64,000 nucleotides of DNA from Aphanomyces cochlioides (Eukaryota > Oomycota > Saprolegniomycetes > Saprolegniales > Verrucalvaceae), in NCBI GenBank assembly GCA_019828595.1, contig JAHQRK010000005.1, forward strand, positions 248,001 through 312,000, read 5' to 3'. A program made the position numbers and the translations under genes. Shown piece after piece: positions 9,802-22,300 of the stretch (position 1 is its first letter; the number at the start of each line of letters is the position of its first letter). Below the pieces are notes generated by a model. That model searched no databases, was not told where the DNA came from, and saw only the letters and a program-made list of their open reading frames with translations.

Positions 9802-11760
9802 ATGAAATATCTGGAACTCATAGAACTTCCTACTGATGAGATCGAAGCTTTTCTGTCGAATCTGCCATCGTTTTGTTCACCAATTAGTACAACGCCTTGC
9901 GCATCTCAACATCCAGATGTTTTCAATGACACATGCTTCGAAGCCCACAATATGCTAGTGAGATACACACGTTGTGTATCTCGTCGATGCCATCCCGGCG
10001 TCAATGGGTACAACAAAAGCCAAGTTGACAGACGTCAAGCGAGATACTGCATTACAACATGCCTCGCATCTGGATTATCTTTCGTTGTTGCTCGGGGCGT
10101 GCATAGATACCTTCTTTTTCCAGATCCTGGCAGCCGTTCACCTGTTCGTGTATGTGTAAATGCCTATGAAGAACTCACTTTGCGCTCATATGTTGGTCTA
10201 CGTACAGGTGCTATGAAAAACTCTATTTAAAGTTTGCTTGTGGATAATCTGGCTCGTAAACCAAAAGACCTATTCATCAAGCTTGAGGCAGCCCATGCGA
10301 GAAATGAATTCGGACAAATTCCAATGCCATCGCTGAAGCAAGTTCAGGATGCGATCAAATATATACGAGCTAAGGACATGCGGCACCAAAGCACAGTGGA
10401 AGTCACAGAGCAAGGACTGCGTCAAAGAGTTCCACGTCTGGGAATCGTAGATGAGGATGCGCCATTTGTTTTCGGTGTCCCTTTTATGGACAGCCGGCCA
10501 AAAGTAGGTGATGGTGGAATTGAGGCGTTCAGAGCTGGTAAATCATCCATCTTTTCCATTCTAACCCGTAGAAAGGTTTCACAACTATCGCAATCTTAAG
10601 AAAATATGTGACCATATGCGAAGAAAATCAAGAGTTCAGTTCTTACACATGTTGACACAACTTTCAAGACAAACAAGCCAGGTTACCCCATGTTTGTGCT
10701 GGGTTACTCAGATAATAGCAGTCGCTTTCATACGCTTTGCGTGTGCATAACATCCCAAAGACGAAGCAAAGATTTTCACTGGGTTTTACGATCTTTGTGT
10801 AGTGTGTTTCTTGAAAAGTTGAACCACACGTGGAAGCCCCGACTCTTCATGGATAATGCCTACCGAGTGCAATATCGTGGCCTGATCGACGTTGTTGCAC
10901 CCAACACGCCCAATCTACTTGATGCATATATCAACTTCCTATGAAGATTTTGTGGACAAAATGTCTCACTTGTACGAAGATTGGAGCTCAAGTCGCGCTC
11001 TGAGAAAATTTCGGAATACTTCTACGACACATGGCATCGAAATGATTTCCATTTTCGCAGTGGCAGATATACCACAGCGATAGTGGCAGTGCATTGACAA
11101 ATAATCCTAACAAACATTTCAGCGCTGAGCTGATAAGAGTGAGATGTCGATATTGTGTAGATTCTAACATGTGTTCTGTAGTTTGTGAACAATCAAAAAC
11201 TTAATGTAACACATCTGATTCAAGAAATATGTCATCTGCTGGGAAAGGAGTCAAGAGCTTGAGCTCCATAGGCAAGTGAAGCGACTGTGAGTGGTAGACT
11301 CAAGAGCCACTATCAAAATATGCAAGCAAAACATCTCTTACAAGTCTCAACCTTGGTCTCGGAAAACCCAATGACTGGAAAAGTCCGTCAGCTTACTCCC
11401 CAAAACTTTCCCCCAGATGATGAGCGTTTGGAATTTACAGCTGGCCGCAATCCTGAGATCAGTCCAAGAAACCCTATCAGAAGAAACTTGCAACGCCTTA
11501 AACTCTACATGCAACCAGCAACGGGGTGGTATGTAGACCAAGCAGATGACCATATACGTTGCAGCTGTCTAGTGTGGGTGCGGAATAGTATTTGTGTGCA
11601 TTCCATTGTCGTATGCTGTCGCAAAGACCAGATACCACCTGGTATGGAGGGCGGTCCAAGAAAATTGCAAAACAGATCACATCCTCCAAGACCACGCGAA
11701 AATTCTTGACGGCAACTTGCGTGGACGTTCTAGAATCAATCGAGGTGCAATGCACGCGGA
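9802..11760 (+). pseudogene. Mutator-like (MULE) transposase relic, SWIM type
   Basis: Readable blocks on the plus strand: IPMPSLKQVQDAIKYIR (10,320); THVDTTFKTNKPGYPMFV with the first catalytic Asp (about 10,650); LGYSDNSSRF; LFMDNA with a second Asp (about 10,850); FSEYFYDTWHRNDF and ALTNNPNKHF in other frames (10,995-11,110); and a SWIM zinc finger IRCSCLVWVRNSICVHSIVV (CxC...CxH, about 11,560). Block order is that of MULE transposases. The frame changes at least four times and stops interrupt it, so it is a dead copy. 9802-10,230 has only weakly convincing frames and may be its N-terminal part. Confidence 0.65.
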
Positions 11761-11879
11761 GTAGTCGGATTTCAAATACTTTGTTTACAGTTAACTAATT
11801 CATTTTTTGCATATTCACCTTGTCTAAGTTTATTGCGCAACACACACTTTCTCAGCAATCTTGCAGAGTTTGATGTAAC

Positions 11880-12560
11880 CTTGCTTTCCCCCAGTACGCT
11901 TGTGCTGCCTGTACTTGCCTAATGTCACCCTAGTTGATCGATTCTGGTACAGAAGATTCTATCGACTAGGTCGCTTGTGCTGATTGTTCTAGCCTAATGA
12001 TGCTATATGAGACGAATCCCAGCGACGTCGCCATCCTTGCCTTCCACCAGTGCGTAGCCTTGCTTGATCTATCCTAACGATGCCGTAGATGACCATACCC
12101 TACAATACGCCCTTGCTTTCTTCCTGTGCGCTTGCACTGCTTGATCTAACCAAACGTTATCTTAAATAGCTCGTACTAAAGATGCTATCCACAAGGTATG
12201 CTTCATTTGCATGCCCTAGCCTAACGTTGTCATAAATGACCATTCCCTACGATGTCGCGTCCATACTTTCCTCCTGTGCAGTTGCTCTGTCCATCCTGGA
12301 CTAATGCCGCCTTGCATGGTCGATTATCAATGATGCGTTCATGCTTCTCTACTGAACTCATTTCATGCTAATTCTAGCGTAACATTACTGTAGTTTGCTC
12401 GCACTGAAGATTCTATCGACAAGTTGCGCTCGCGCTGTATGCTCTAGCCTAACATTGCCATAGATGACCATTCCCTGCGATGTCGCGTCCTTGCTTTTCT
12501 CCGGTGTCGTTGCTATGTCCACTCCTGGCCGAATGCCGCCTTGCATGTCAACGAAAAAGC
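11880..12560. repeat. Degenerate repeat field
   Basis: Phrases recur with drift: CCTAGCCTAAC(G/A)(T/A)TG, then CATAGATGACCATTCCCT, then CGATGTCGCGTCC at about 12,241 and 12,470 (229 bp apart), with looser versions near 12,094 and 12,018. CTTGC...CTCCTGTGC...TTGC phrases alternate with them. It looks like an old tandem or higher-order repeat. No gene is seen here. Confidence 0.6.
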
Positions 12561-13449
12561 ATCCCACCTTGGTTACCGTGCTGAAGACATGATAAACTGA
12601 ACACATTCGTTCAGAGTCAAACCAGTGACTGGGGCGCAAGAAGGTGGAAGCTCAGATAAATTTAAGCCATGCGGGATATTATTCGATTGTAGACTGTCAG
12701 AACGGCCACGAAGTACATTCTTGTACCTTTTCTTGCGTTGTATGCGCCGCTCAGAACATCGATGTACACAGCTGATATTTAAAACGCTTTAACCGTCAGT
12801 ATGACCGCCGGTAACCCGGAGATTTTCTCGACATAGATGCAGTATCTATTTTGAAGTGAGGGATTTCCTTTGCAATAGACATGTAGTACTGTATCTGTTA
12901 TAGACATGTTTCAACATAGAAGGTTCATGTTGTGGTATAAAATTTGTGCCATCGGTCATAGAGCTCATCTACTAATAAAGAAGATCCTCACAGACTACCG
13001 ACATCGATCGTTCAAACGTCCGAGCGAGATCGTACATTTGTGTTGGAAATTTAAGTCGACCAAGGACAATGCATTCAGCTTCTTCACCGTATACACGTTA
13101 TTGACTTTTTGTTATAAACCCAGACAGACTTTTGGCTTGTTGATACCCATAATGTCAATCGGATTGTCCATAGCATTGGATTTGGTGGTTCTACCCAAGC
13201 AGAAGCGTATATTAGGGATTAAATGTTGCTCGATACACCACATAAAACATTAGGGGGAATCAGTTTAAAAGAATCCGGATTTTGATTTTGAGTTATTGCG
13301 TGAAACCAAAATCAAATATAATAAAGGTCCTTGACTTTTGCATTCCACAGTTCAAACGGGGAATCAAACTATTAATAGAAGAATTGATTTGAGTTCTGTG
13401 TGACACACGACCGGATACGCACAGACTCCCTAACACACTTCACGATGCC
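12561..13449. other. No gene recognised
   Basis: A 115-residue plus-strand frame (12,906-13,253) has no recognisable motif, and its composition does not differ from the surroundings. No repeat ends were identified. Confidence 0.4.
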
Positions 13450-13674
13450 TCAGAGCATCCCCAACGGTAATTTTATTTCTATTTCTAATCGAAGTTACGG
13501 ATAATATTTAGCAATTCATTGGGTTATCCGAAATATTTACGGTCGAAGTGGTTATTTTTCCCCAAAATAACAACTTGAAACATGAAATTGTTCGGATAAC
13601 CAACATAGTTGCTAAATTTTATCCGTAAAACCGAAGTTTTGATTGAAATAGAAATTACCGTTGGGATGCTCTGA
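13450..13674. repeat. Fold-back MITE, about 225 bp
   Basis: The ends are TCAGAGCATCCCCAACGG and its inverse CCGTTGGGATGCTCTGA. Pairing continues inward through TAATTT(T)(A)TTTCTATTTC, TTACGGATAA.ATTTAGCAA and GGTTATCCGAA, making arms of about 85-90 bp. It ends exactly where homology to the 2930 repeat begins, so it probably inserted at the edge of that element. Confidence 0.8.
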
Positions 13675-13775
13675 GAGAGCGGAAGTCTTGCGCGAAGTGG
13701 ACTGTATGGTGAGGTTGATTGTGTTGATGAATCCGTCCATGCCATCTCGAGAAAGAAGTGACATTGAGAGGTTGC
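13674..13775. repeat. Second copy of the 2930-3030 repeat
   Basis: Nearly identical to 2930-3030 over about 95 bp in the same orientation. A minus-strand frame runs through it to 13,968 (containing MSYPDVIWALSLCSVG), unrecognised; it may be a decayed part of the same element family as the Merlin relic. Confidence 0.7.
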
Positions 13776-15444
13776 TGCATATGCGTTTTATTCTTTCGTG
13801 TGCTCGATATAAGTATGAGAGATCAACCTTGACAAAATACTTGGACCACTTGTCTGTTCTACCCCTGTTGCCGGTGAGTGACTTGCCGACTGAACACAAC
13901 GACAAAGCCCAGATAACATCCGGATAGCTCATCTTATCTATGCAGCTGTTTCTGTTTATGCGTTTCATTTTACATTAATCGTAATTCGTCGAGAGAAATA
14001 CAAATTTTAAGTATGAGAAATGTGAATCGCTGAGAGAACTCTCAGTATTTTTGTGCATCGGCCATTAAATTGATCCGAAATATATGATATTTTGTATTGC
14101 CTCTTTATTGGAGATACCCTGTCGAATTTGCTGAGGATGGTCTCAGCAATAGGGTGGGCCAATAGAGTAACTAAAAATTCAAATAATGTACCCAATCATG
14201 CCCAAAACAAATCATAACGTTATCATTTATAGGATCGCATGCTCTACTATGCATACGGAGTAACCATTGGAGACAATGAAGCATTCACCATGTTCACTAG
14301 TAAGACGTATCTACAACACTAGGTAGCCTAGCCTATACATTGACTAGCTGCAATTTTGTGGATTTTATTTCGAAATTCCTCCTCGCTAAGCCAAGAAATC
14401 CTCCATCATGTTGTCCCATTGTAGCTGAAAAGGTGCAAATACTATGAGCGCTAACTCCAGTTTGAAGCCATAGTTTGGAATTTCATTTGTATCGTCTGTT
14501 CAAATGATAACAGGATGTAAAATGATGTCTATGTATGAAACTTCTATTGCTCTGCTGTGAAAACAAGGCACGCTTTGACAGAATCGCGCCACGACTGTCT
14601 CAAACTGTGTCTTGTACACGAGATTTCAAATCAGCATGATCATTCTATGTCCTGTTCAGAGGGAATAGTAGATTAGTGAGACATTAAACTTTTACTACGC
14701 ATTATGTATGTTCTAGGCAAAGCAAACGTTCATCTCTGTCGTTGTCATCACTTGAAAGTCTAGCTACATGATGATATTGAACGCCATACGTATTGCATGA
14801 GCGCTACGAACTCTTTTGCTATTTGCAGCTGGAGGTACAACTCTGAAAAGTCGATTACATTTGTCCAATCAAACGTATTCAATAAAATAATTGGTCAACA
14901 TTTACAAGCCGAGATTCCTCTCAGCCAATTCCGATAACAAGTAAAAAAATAAGCTCATCAGAGGTGCTTTTGCTTTTGCCAAAAAAACATTTGATTTGGA
15001 AATCAAAATCACGATTCTGAAAAGGGCTTTTTTTTCTAAACTGATTCCATCAATTATTGCAGGGTCAAAACGCGACGTCATTTGGCTGGCAGTGTATCGG
15101 CCTTGAACTCTGAATTGAAGACGTGCGATACCGCCCGCCTTGCGTCCTTCTTGAAGCCGCTGTTGGCGAGATCCCGCAGCTGTGTTACAGGAAGTATGTC
15201 TCCCTCCAAGTGTAAGCGTGCATGGTCAATCTTTTCGTCATTCTTTGGTAGCATTCAAGTCCTCTCATCTCCATCTCTGGACGTGTCAGGCTATGAAACG
15301 GATCAAATCGCCATTTTCTCGAAATACAATAATTTGAACTTGCGCTCTATGCCTGATTAGCGATTAATAAGGCTTTGTTTGCACTCTCATTAATTCTGCC
15401 GTATCTCGAAGTCTGAATACCAAAAAAACTTTTTTATTGTTTTA
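13776..15444. other. No gene recognised
   Basis: Mostly AT-rich. A plus-strand frame of 92 residues at 15,082-15,360 is preceded by an acceptor-like TTATTGCAGG and contains VTGS before GTATGT, so it could be an isolated exon of a decayed gene. I cannot name it. Confidence 0.35.
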
Positions 15445-15716
15445 GGGCCCGTCTGGCAACCGAAAATATTACAATAAATAGGCCCAAAATGCCATTTTGA
15501 GGCCAAATTCAATAATTGAGGTCAAAATATGAACTTGTTTATCACCAAGAGTTTTGCACCAAATCCTATATTTTTGGTTGGGATACTCGGTGGAGGCTCC
15601 CAAAATGCTATTTTATGAAATGGAGGTTTTACCTCCATTTTGAATATGCCATAAATAGTTGATCCCAAATTAGCTGAAAATGGCATATTGATTTTGAATT
15701 TTTGCCAGATGCACCC
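15445..15716. repeat. Tourist-type (PIF/Harbinger) MITE, 272 bp
   Basis: The ends GGGCCCGTCTGGCAA and inverse TTGCCAGATGCACCC are flanked by TTA on both sides (15442-15444 and 15717-15719), the usual PIF/Harbinger target duplication. The interior is AT-rich with repeated AAAATGCCATTTT and AAAATGGCATA words. It is non-coding. Confidence 0.75.
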
Positions 15717-16054
15717 TTACTACAGTTGTGCTGTGTGGATTGGGTTTCCAGAACCATATTTTTGCTTGCATATCGCCTGTAGCCGGACGAGAGGCCATGT
15801 ACTATACAATGCCTGCTTACAGCATCTTATCGAAGACGTGTCGTCATGATAGTGGTGGGATTTGTTCACTAAGCGTTTTGGTTCCATTCTAAGTCCATGA
15901 TACGAGCTCTGGCGTGCTGAGTGATCGGTTGCCGATGGATGCGACAACCCTGGACAGTGTAGAAGAAAATGTTGTACCTCGAGGATTCACTCGTTACTGC
16001 TCACTCACTCCAGTTCTCTCCGTCATTCCTACTTGATTACCGCAAAGTCTCATC

Positions 16055-17255
16055 ATGCCAAAGCAGCGCAAGCCAAAGCTCTCGAAAGAGGATATGAACG
16101 CTTTGCCGTATGAAGATCGTCGTCGTGAAGGCGCTCGAATGCGAAAGCAAGAGCAGCGTGAGAGAGAGCGACTGGAAAAGGAAAGATTGCTCAAGTTGAT
16201 TGCGAAGATGGAGAAAAAGATCGATACCCTGTTGGCATCTCGATATGTCGCTCCGATGGTCCTTTTGAACAGATTACCGCCTGAAGTCAAGGCTGCCGTA
16301 GTACAGAATCGAGAGCTGACTCGCAATGGCAATCTCTTGGCTAACCGCTTGGAAGAATTGTCCAAGGTGATTTCAATTCTATCCAAGTGGGTCTTCTCGC
16401 AGACTCCACACGAGGTAAGACATCCTCATCGTACGACAGACGTATATTAATCCAAGGGACTGAAGCCTAAACCAACGATGATGGAAAGCACACTGCTCGG
16501 GAATGAAGAGTGCCGGAAGTATGGATACCAATGGCTTTGTGAGAAAGTTTTGTACATGGCATTGGCAGCACACCCGTACTCGCCGTTTGGAGGACGAATC
16601 GACGACGATTTGATTGTCTCGATGCACCTTGGAGAAGATCATACAGGAACAAAGATCGAAGCTGCCCAAGGGCATTCTCAATTCACGGTCTTTGGCAATT
16701 ACTCGGATGTGGCACAAGCTTGCTGGGATACATTACTCCAAGAGCTCTCTTCCACGGTAGGCTTTGCTTCCCCCAGTAGTTTGTTCAAGTCTTCTTGTAG
16801 GTCATTGACAAAATCCACGACGATCTAGTCTACTTCTACATTGAGTATGGCCCGATGAAAACAAAGCTCCTCCGGCTGGCGGGCATGTTCCGACTGAAGA
16901 ACCGCATCGTGATCACCCAAACGACGATTGCATATGACGAGCGTTATCCCATGAAAGAACAAGAATCGCGTCTTCATGGCTTTGGATGGTAAGTCTATCC
17001 ATTGTTTACAGTCGTCATCAAGCACCTAGGACGATTTTGGATGAAATTGGAGAGGGCATAACGTTGTGGCGGCAGTCCAATTTGTTTTACACCCCGTGCG
17101 TAATATCTAGCGGCAAAAGGTCCAACGTGTTCCTTTGCAAAAAGGTCGCAGCAGTCCGTGGCAAGCCAAGTTTGGTTGCAAATATCGTCATTCAACGTCA
17201 ACTCGTACAGTACTTTGCTCCTCCACGAGGTTGTGACACTCTGGAGATGCACTGA
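16055..17255 (+). CDS. bZIP-like/START-like protein with divergent C-terminus
   Basis: Exons 16055-16414, 16457-16756, 16801-16988 and 17030-17255 give 357 residues. The N-terminus is strongly charged (RMRKQEQRERERLEKERL) and continues as a coiled coil, resembling a bZIP basic region plus zipper. The START-like part starts at KPTMMESTLLGNEECRKY and includes IEYGPMKTKLL and RIVITQTTIAYDERYPM. Exons 2 and 3 (300 and 188 nt) match the gene at 45017 exactly. After the fourth exon's WTILDEIGEGITLWRQSNLFYTP equivalent, the paralogues read VNKER, but this gene reads CVISSGK and loses all similarity, ending after 226 nt instead of 238. This suggests an old shift or replacement near 17,095. Function is inferred as regulatory or ligand-binding. 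Confidence 0.7.
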
Positions 17256-17670
17256 TTACGATACAAAGCACACTGCTAGCCTCGCGTTGACATCTCTCAT
17301 CCACGCCATGCGGAGGAGAACCACGTTGTGGCCATTTTGAAACGCCTTCTGGGCTTTTTTCTTCCCCCTGGACGATAGAGAGAACGCTGCAACTCTGCAA
17401 GACAGCCTCGCGACCACCACTGGTGGCGTTCAACTGTGATAACTTACCGTAGCCTCGTCGACAGATGGAGTGTTGGATCGTTGGAATGTCCACGCTGGTC
17501 GATTGCTTGCAAGTGTGGCACTCGGCCGTGTAATGTTGGCGTCGTTGCGGTGCACTACAGCCCAACACACACACATTGCCAGCTCCACCAGCGTCGAATT
17601 CCCATTCCCGCTCACCCTAGCAGCGGAGGAGCGCTCTCTAGGTAGAGCTAGGCGGTGTTGTCATCGCGGC

Positions 17671-17728
17671 GAGCTCGTCTGTCGTTGAAATATCGAAACG
17701 AGCTCGTCTGTCGTTGAAATATCGAAAC
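17671..17728. repeat. 29-bp perfect tandem duplication
   Basis: GAGCTCGTCTGTCGTTGAAA and nine further bases are repeated exactly at 17671-17699 and 17700-17728, about 155 bp before the next gene's start. It could be a promoter-proximal duplication or a simple slip. Confidence 0.9.
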
Positions 17729-17884
17729 GAGTCGGTGCTGCCACTAATCACGATATAGACAGCCTATCCATGTCCTGGTTTTGACACTCAATGTGCAACG
17801 CCAAAGTAGTCGGATCGCATTCGCCTTTCTAGCGCTGACCAGACACTCTGATGGGTGGCAGAAAAACTCACAATATCTTTTACG

Positions 17885-19077
17885 ATGGACTTGACAAGGA
17901 CGACCACGACAACGACAGCGGAGGCGTCTCTGAGTGGTCGCAAGACCAAGAAGCTCAAGGCGAATCCCAACGACGCGTGCAAGCGCATGCGAAAGCACCG
18001 ACTCGCAAGGCGCAACGAAATGGAAACACTGCGGCGCAAAGTTGTTACGCTCGGGAAAAAACTCGAAAAGCTCCAAACGGATCCAACCAGACCACTCGCA
18101 GCGTCGCCGTATGCGATAGCCACACAAGTGCTCATGAAGAACCACGACGCGTTGCGGAAAGAAACCCAAGAAGCGTATCGGATCGTTCGACGACTGCATC
18201 CGTGGGTCGTTTTCCAAGTCGCGACTGAGGTATGTTCTGGTAGACCGTGGCGCGCGGTTGACATTGTGTTTGTCTAGACGTCGCAAGCGTACATTCATGC
18301 GACTTTGGTCAGCGAAGCCGTCACAAGACGCTACAGCTTTGCATGGATCAGTGAACGCGTGCTAAACACGGCTCTCGCTGCAGTCCATCGCGCTGACATC
18401 GCTCAGTGGGAGGACGACTACGTCCAAGTTCGAGTCCGAGGAAGCAGCGACGACAGGAGGAGCATTGAAGCCATCGATGTCCAGTCCAAGTTCCTCGTCT
18501 TCGCCAACATTGAGACTGTCGTCGCGGCCTACTGGAACATGTTTTCAACGTCAAGTCCAACGCACACGTCGACGGTACGCTTGCTTGTTGTCCTGTGCTT
18601 GACATGACGCTGGCATTCCTGTAGGTGATCGAAGCAGTCGACGACGACTTGATGTACACTGCACAAGAGTACCATGTCTCCAAGTCCAAGCAGTTCTACA
18701 TCGCAAGGCGATTCCACTACGACGACCGTGTTATCATCACACAGACGGCCGTCCCGATGGACGAGAGGTTCCCGATGACGCATGACGAATGTCGAGCGAG
18801 TGGCTTTGGATGGGTTATCTTTGAGCCTGTGAGTGATTCGGTCACGCTCTGTCGACGGATATCGCATTTCACGGCACCACGAAGCATGGAAGGACCAGTG
18901 AGTCTGCCAGAGATGGCTGGATTGCTCTACCACCCACAGACTTCCCCAGAGTCCGTCATCACGAGATGCCAGCAAGTGTTTGAAAGTGTCTTGGTCGATC
19001 AGCGCAATTATATCCGACGGGCTTGTGAACTCTCGCTCCTTTCCAATGCGCCGACGACTGAAAGCGCCACCGCGTGA
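17885..19077 (+). CDS. bZIP-like/START-like protein, last intron lost
   Basis: Exons 17885-18229, 18278-18574 and 18625-19077 give 364 residues; an upstream in-frame ATG at 17855 would add 10. The N-terminus has a Thr run, then a clear basic region and zipper-like coil (KRMRKHRLARRNEMETLR, then VVTLGKKLEKL). The START-like part has SFAWISERVLNTAL, DDRVIITQTAVPMDERFPM and SGFGWVIFEP. Exons 3 and 4 of the paralogues are fused here: no intron follows FGW and the frame reads straight on, so the intron was lost cleanly. This gene is the most diverged and the most GC-rich of the family in the window. Confidence 0.75.
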
Positions 19078-19106
19078 TGTACAACTTGATCTAATCTATT
19101 CCTCGT

Positions 19107-19345
19107 ATTGTCCGCGAAGTATTTATACGACAAACATAGATTTTCTAAGATATTGTCCTTTTCACCCAAATTTGTATTTTTCTACCAAAATTGAATTCAT
19201 TTCCAAATCGATTCGATCATGCTGAAGTCAAGTATAAATGAAAGGTACAGTAAATTGGCCAAATAAATTTAACGTGTGTGTTGGTGTGTTTTGCTTGAAT
19301 TTGATAAATAATCGATTCTGATTGGCTGATCGATTTGAAAAATCG
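19107..19345 (+). repeat. Dispersed repeat family Y, copy 3, cut off by the satellite array
   Basis: It starts after a TA with TTGTCCGCGAAGTATTTATA (the last words also occur near Tc1-type ends at 38,694 and 42,374) and runs through CCCAAATTTGTATTTT, GTGTGTGTTGGTGTGTTTTG and GATTCTGATTGGCTGATCGAT. It stops where the first 925-bp unit begins. Its right half, present in the 36002 copy, is missing. Confidence 0.65.
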
Positions 19346-22300
19346 ATACATCTGCTGCATCTATGATAAAAACATGATCTTTTTGTATTAGAGTGTGATA
19401 GGAAATCTATCACAGTTGCCTGAAAAACATTTTCAAAACAAGTTTTTGACTTGATTTCAGTATACAGATATGAAATGTGCAAAATTCTGAGCAACTGTGA
19501 TAGAGATTCTATCACGGTTTCTCAACAAACAAATATTGGCAGATATGAAGCTTTTCATTTAGTCGCCAGCATGAAGTCTAACCGAGAAACAAAGATGCTC
19601 TGAATAAATTTAACGTCTAGCACGGATATAAGCTAGGCTAGCTGCAGCAGAACACGACACTTGTTGACGTTTTATGCGCTCACTCGCCTGCTTGTACTGT
19701 TAGCATATGTAAATGTCGAGCACAAAACACAAAGCATTGTGGATATCTTGAAAACTATACGAATAGTCAATTAAGGCATAAACAAAACTGTAGGAGTCAT
19801 AAATAATGATGACGGATGTGATCTCCACACCTTCGCCACTACCTCATAACCCTATAAACTTTTGACGTTGCCAAAGTCTAAAAGAAATCTCGCATCCCCC
19901 TCTACAAGTTGAACAGTAGGTAGTAGGGCAATAATCTATTGAATCAGCCCACGCACAATAAACACCCTCTACAAGGTACATGACTCATTCACTTAGATTG
20001 CAGCGCATGAGTTCGATGTGTCAATATTACATGTACTCTTGTATAGCCGGAGTGAGAAACGGCACAGAACAACGTGAGACAAAAAAGGAAAACTTTCGAT
20101 TACAATTAGCATGAAGGAGGACTAGGCATGATAGTACTGCTGGTATGTGCTTCTGGAATATCTTCAAGGGGTTCATGTTGTGTTTTCGTCAAGTCAATCT
20201 ATTATATTAACTTCCAATCATATTGCGTCATTCGGTGTGATAGGAATCATATCACAGTTGCAGTCATTATATACATCTGCTGCATCTATGATAAAAACAT
20301 GATCTTTCTGTATTAGAGTGTGATAGGAAATCTATCACAGTTGCCTGAAAAACATTTTCAAAACAAGTTTTTGACTTGATTTCAGTATACAGATATGAAA
20401 TGTGCAAAATTCTGAGCAACTGTGATAGAGATTCTATCACGGTTTCTCAACAAACAAATATTGGCAGATATGAAGCTTTTCATTTAGTCGCCAGCATGAA
20501 GTCTAACCGAGAAACAAAGATGCTCTGAATAAATTTAACGTCTAGCACGGATATAAGCTAGGCTAGCTGCAGCAGAACACGACACTTGTTGACGTTTTAT
20601 GCGCTCACTCGCCTGCTTGTACTGTTAGCATATGTAAATGTCGAGCACAAAACACAAAGCATTGTGGATATCTTGAAAACTATACGAATAGTCAATTAAG
20701 GCATAAACAAAACTGTAGGAGTCATAAATAATGATGACGGATGTGATCTCCACACCTTCGCCACTACCTCATAACCCTATAAACTTTTGACGTTGCCAAA
20801 GTCTAAAAGAAATCTCGCATCCCCCTCTACAAGTTGAACAGTAGGTAGTAGGGCAATAATCTATTGAATCAGCCCACGCACAATAAACACCCTCTACAAG
20901 GTACATGACTCATTCACTTAGATTGCAGCGCATGAGTTCGATGTGTCAATATTACATGTACTCTTGTATAGCCGGAGTGAGAAACGGCACAGAACAACGT
21001 GAGACAAAAAAGGAAAACTTTCGATTACAATTAGCATGAAGGAGGACTAGGCATGATAGTACTGCTGGTATGTGCTTCTGGAATATCTTCAAGGGGTTCA
21101 TGTTGTGTTTTCGTCAAGTCAATCTATTATATTAACTTCCAATCATATTGCGTCATTCGGTGTGATAGGAATCATATCACAGTTGCAGTCATTATATACA
21201 TCTGCTGCATCTATGATAAAAACATGATCTTTTTGTATTAGAGTGTGATAGGAAATCTATCACAGTTGCCTGAAAAACATTTTCAAAACAAGTTATTGAC
21301 TTGATTTCAGTATACAGATATGAAATGTGCAAAATTCTGAGCAACTGTGATAGAGATTCTATCACGGTTTCTCAACAAACAAATATTGGCAGATATGAAG
21401 CTTTTCATTTAGTCGCCAGCATGAAGTCTAACCGAGAAACAAAGATGCTCTGAATAAATTTAACGTCTAGCACGGATATAAGCTAGGCTAGCTGCAGCAG
21501 AACACGACACTTGTTGACGTTTTATGCGCTCACTCGCCTGCTTGTACTGTTAGCATATGTAAATGTCGAGCACAAAACACAAAGCATTGTGGATATCTTG
21601 AAAACTATACGAATAGTCAATTAAGGCATAAACAAAACTGTAGGAGTCATAAATAATGATGACGGATGTGATCTCCACACCTTCGCCACTACCTCATAAC
21701 CCTATAAACTTTTGACGTTGCCAAAGTCTAAAAGAAATCTCGCATCCCCCTCTACAAGTTGAACAGTAGGTAGTAGGGCAATAATCTATTGAATCAGCCC
21801 ACGCACAATAAACACCCTCTACAAGGTACATGACTCATTCACTTAGATTGCAGCGCATGAGTTCGATGTGTCAATATTACATGTACTCTTGTATAGCCGG
21901 AGTGAGAAACGGCACAGAACAACGTGAGACAAAAAAGGAAAACTTTCGATTACAATTAGCATGAAGGAGGACTAGGCATGATAGTACTGCTGGTATGTGC
22001 TTCTGGAATATCTTCAAGGGGTTCATGTTGTGTTTTCGTCAAGTCAATCTATTATATTAACTTCCAATCATATTGCGTCATTCGGTGTGATAGGAATCAT
22101 ATCACAGTTGCAGTCATTATATACATCTGCTGCATCTATGATAAAAACATGATCTTTTTGTATTAGAGTGTGATAGGAAATCTATCACAGTTGCCTGAAA
22201 AACATTTTCAAAACAAGTTTTTGACTTGATTTCAGTATACAGATATGAAATGTGCAAAATTCTGAGCAACTGTGATAGAGATTCTATCACGGTTTCTCAA

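Noticed and set aside
17188..17574. 128-codon minus-strand frame
   Set aside because: It has no motif and overlaps the end of the gene at 16055; GC-rich DNA gives long chance frames here.
20128..20316. 62-codon frame repeated in every satellite unit, with an AAGGAGG word before its ATG
   Set aside because: Identity among units follows from array homogeneity, not coding selection. The frame has no recognisable domain, and the Shine-Dalgarno-like word is meaningless in a eukaryotic context.
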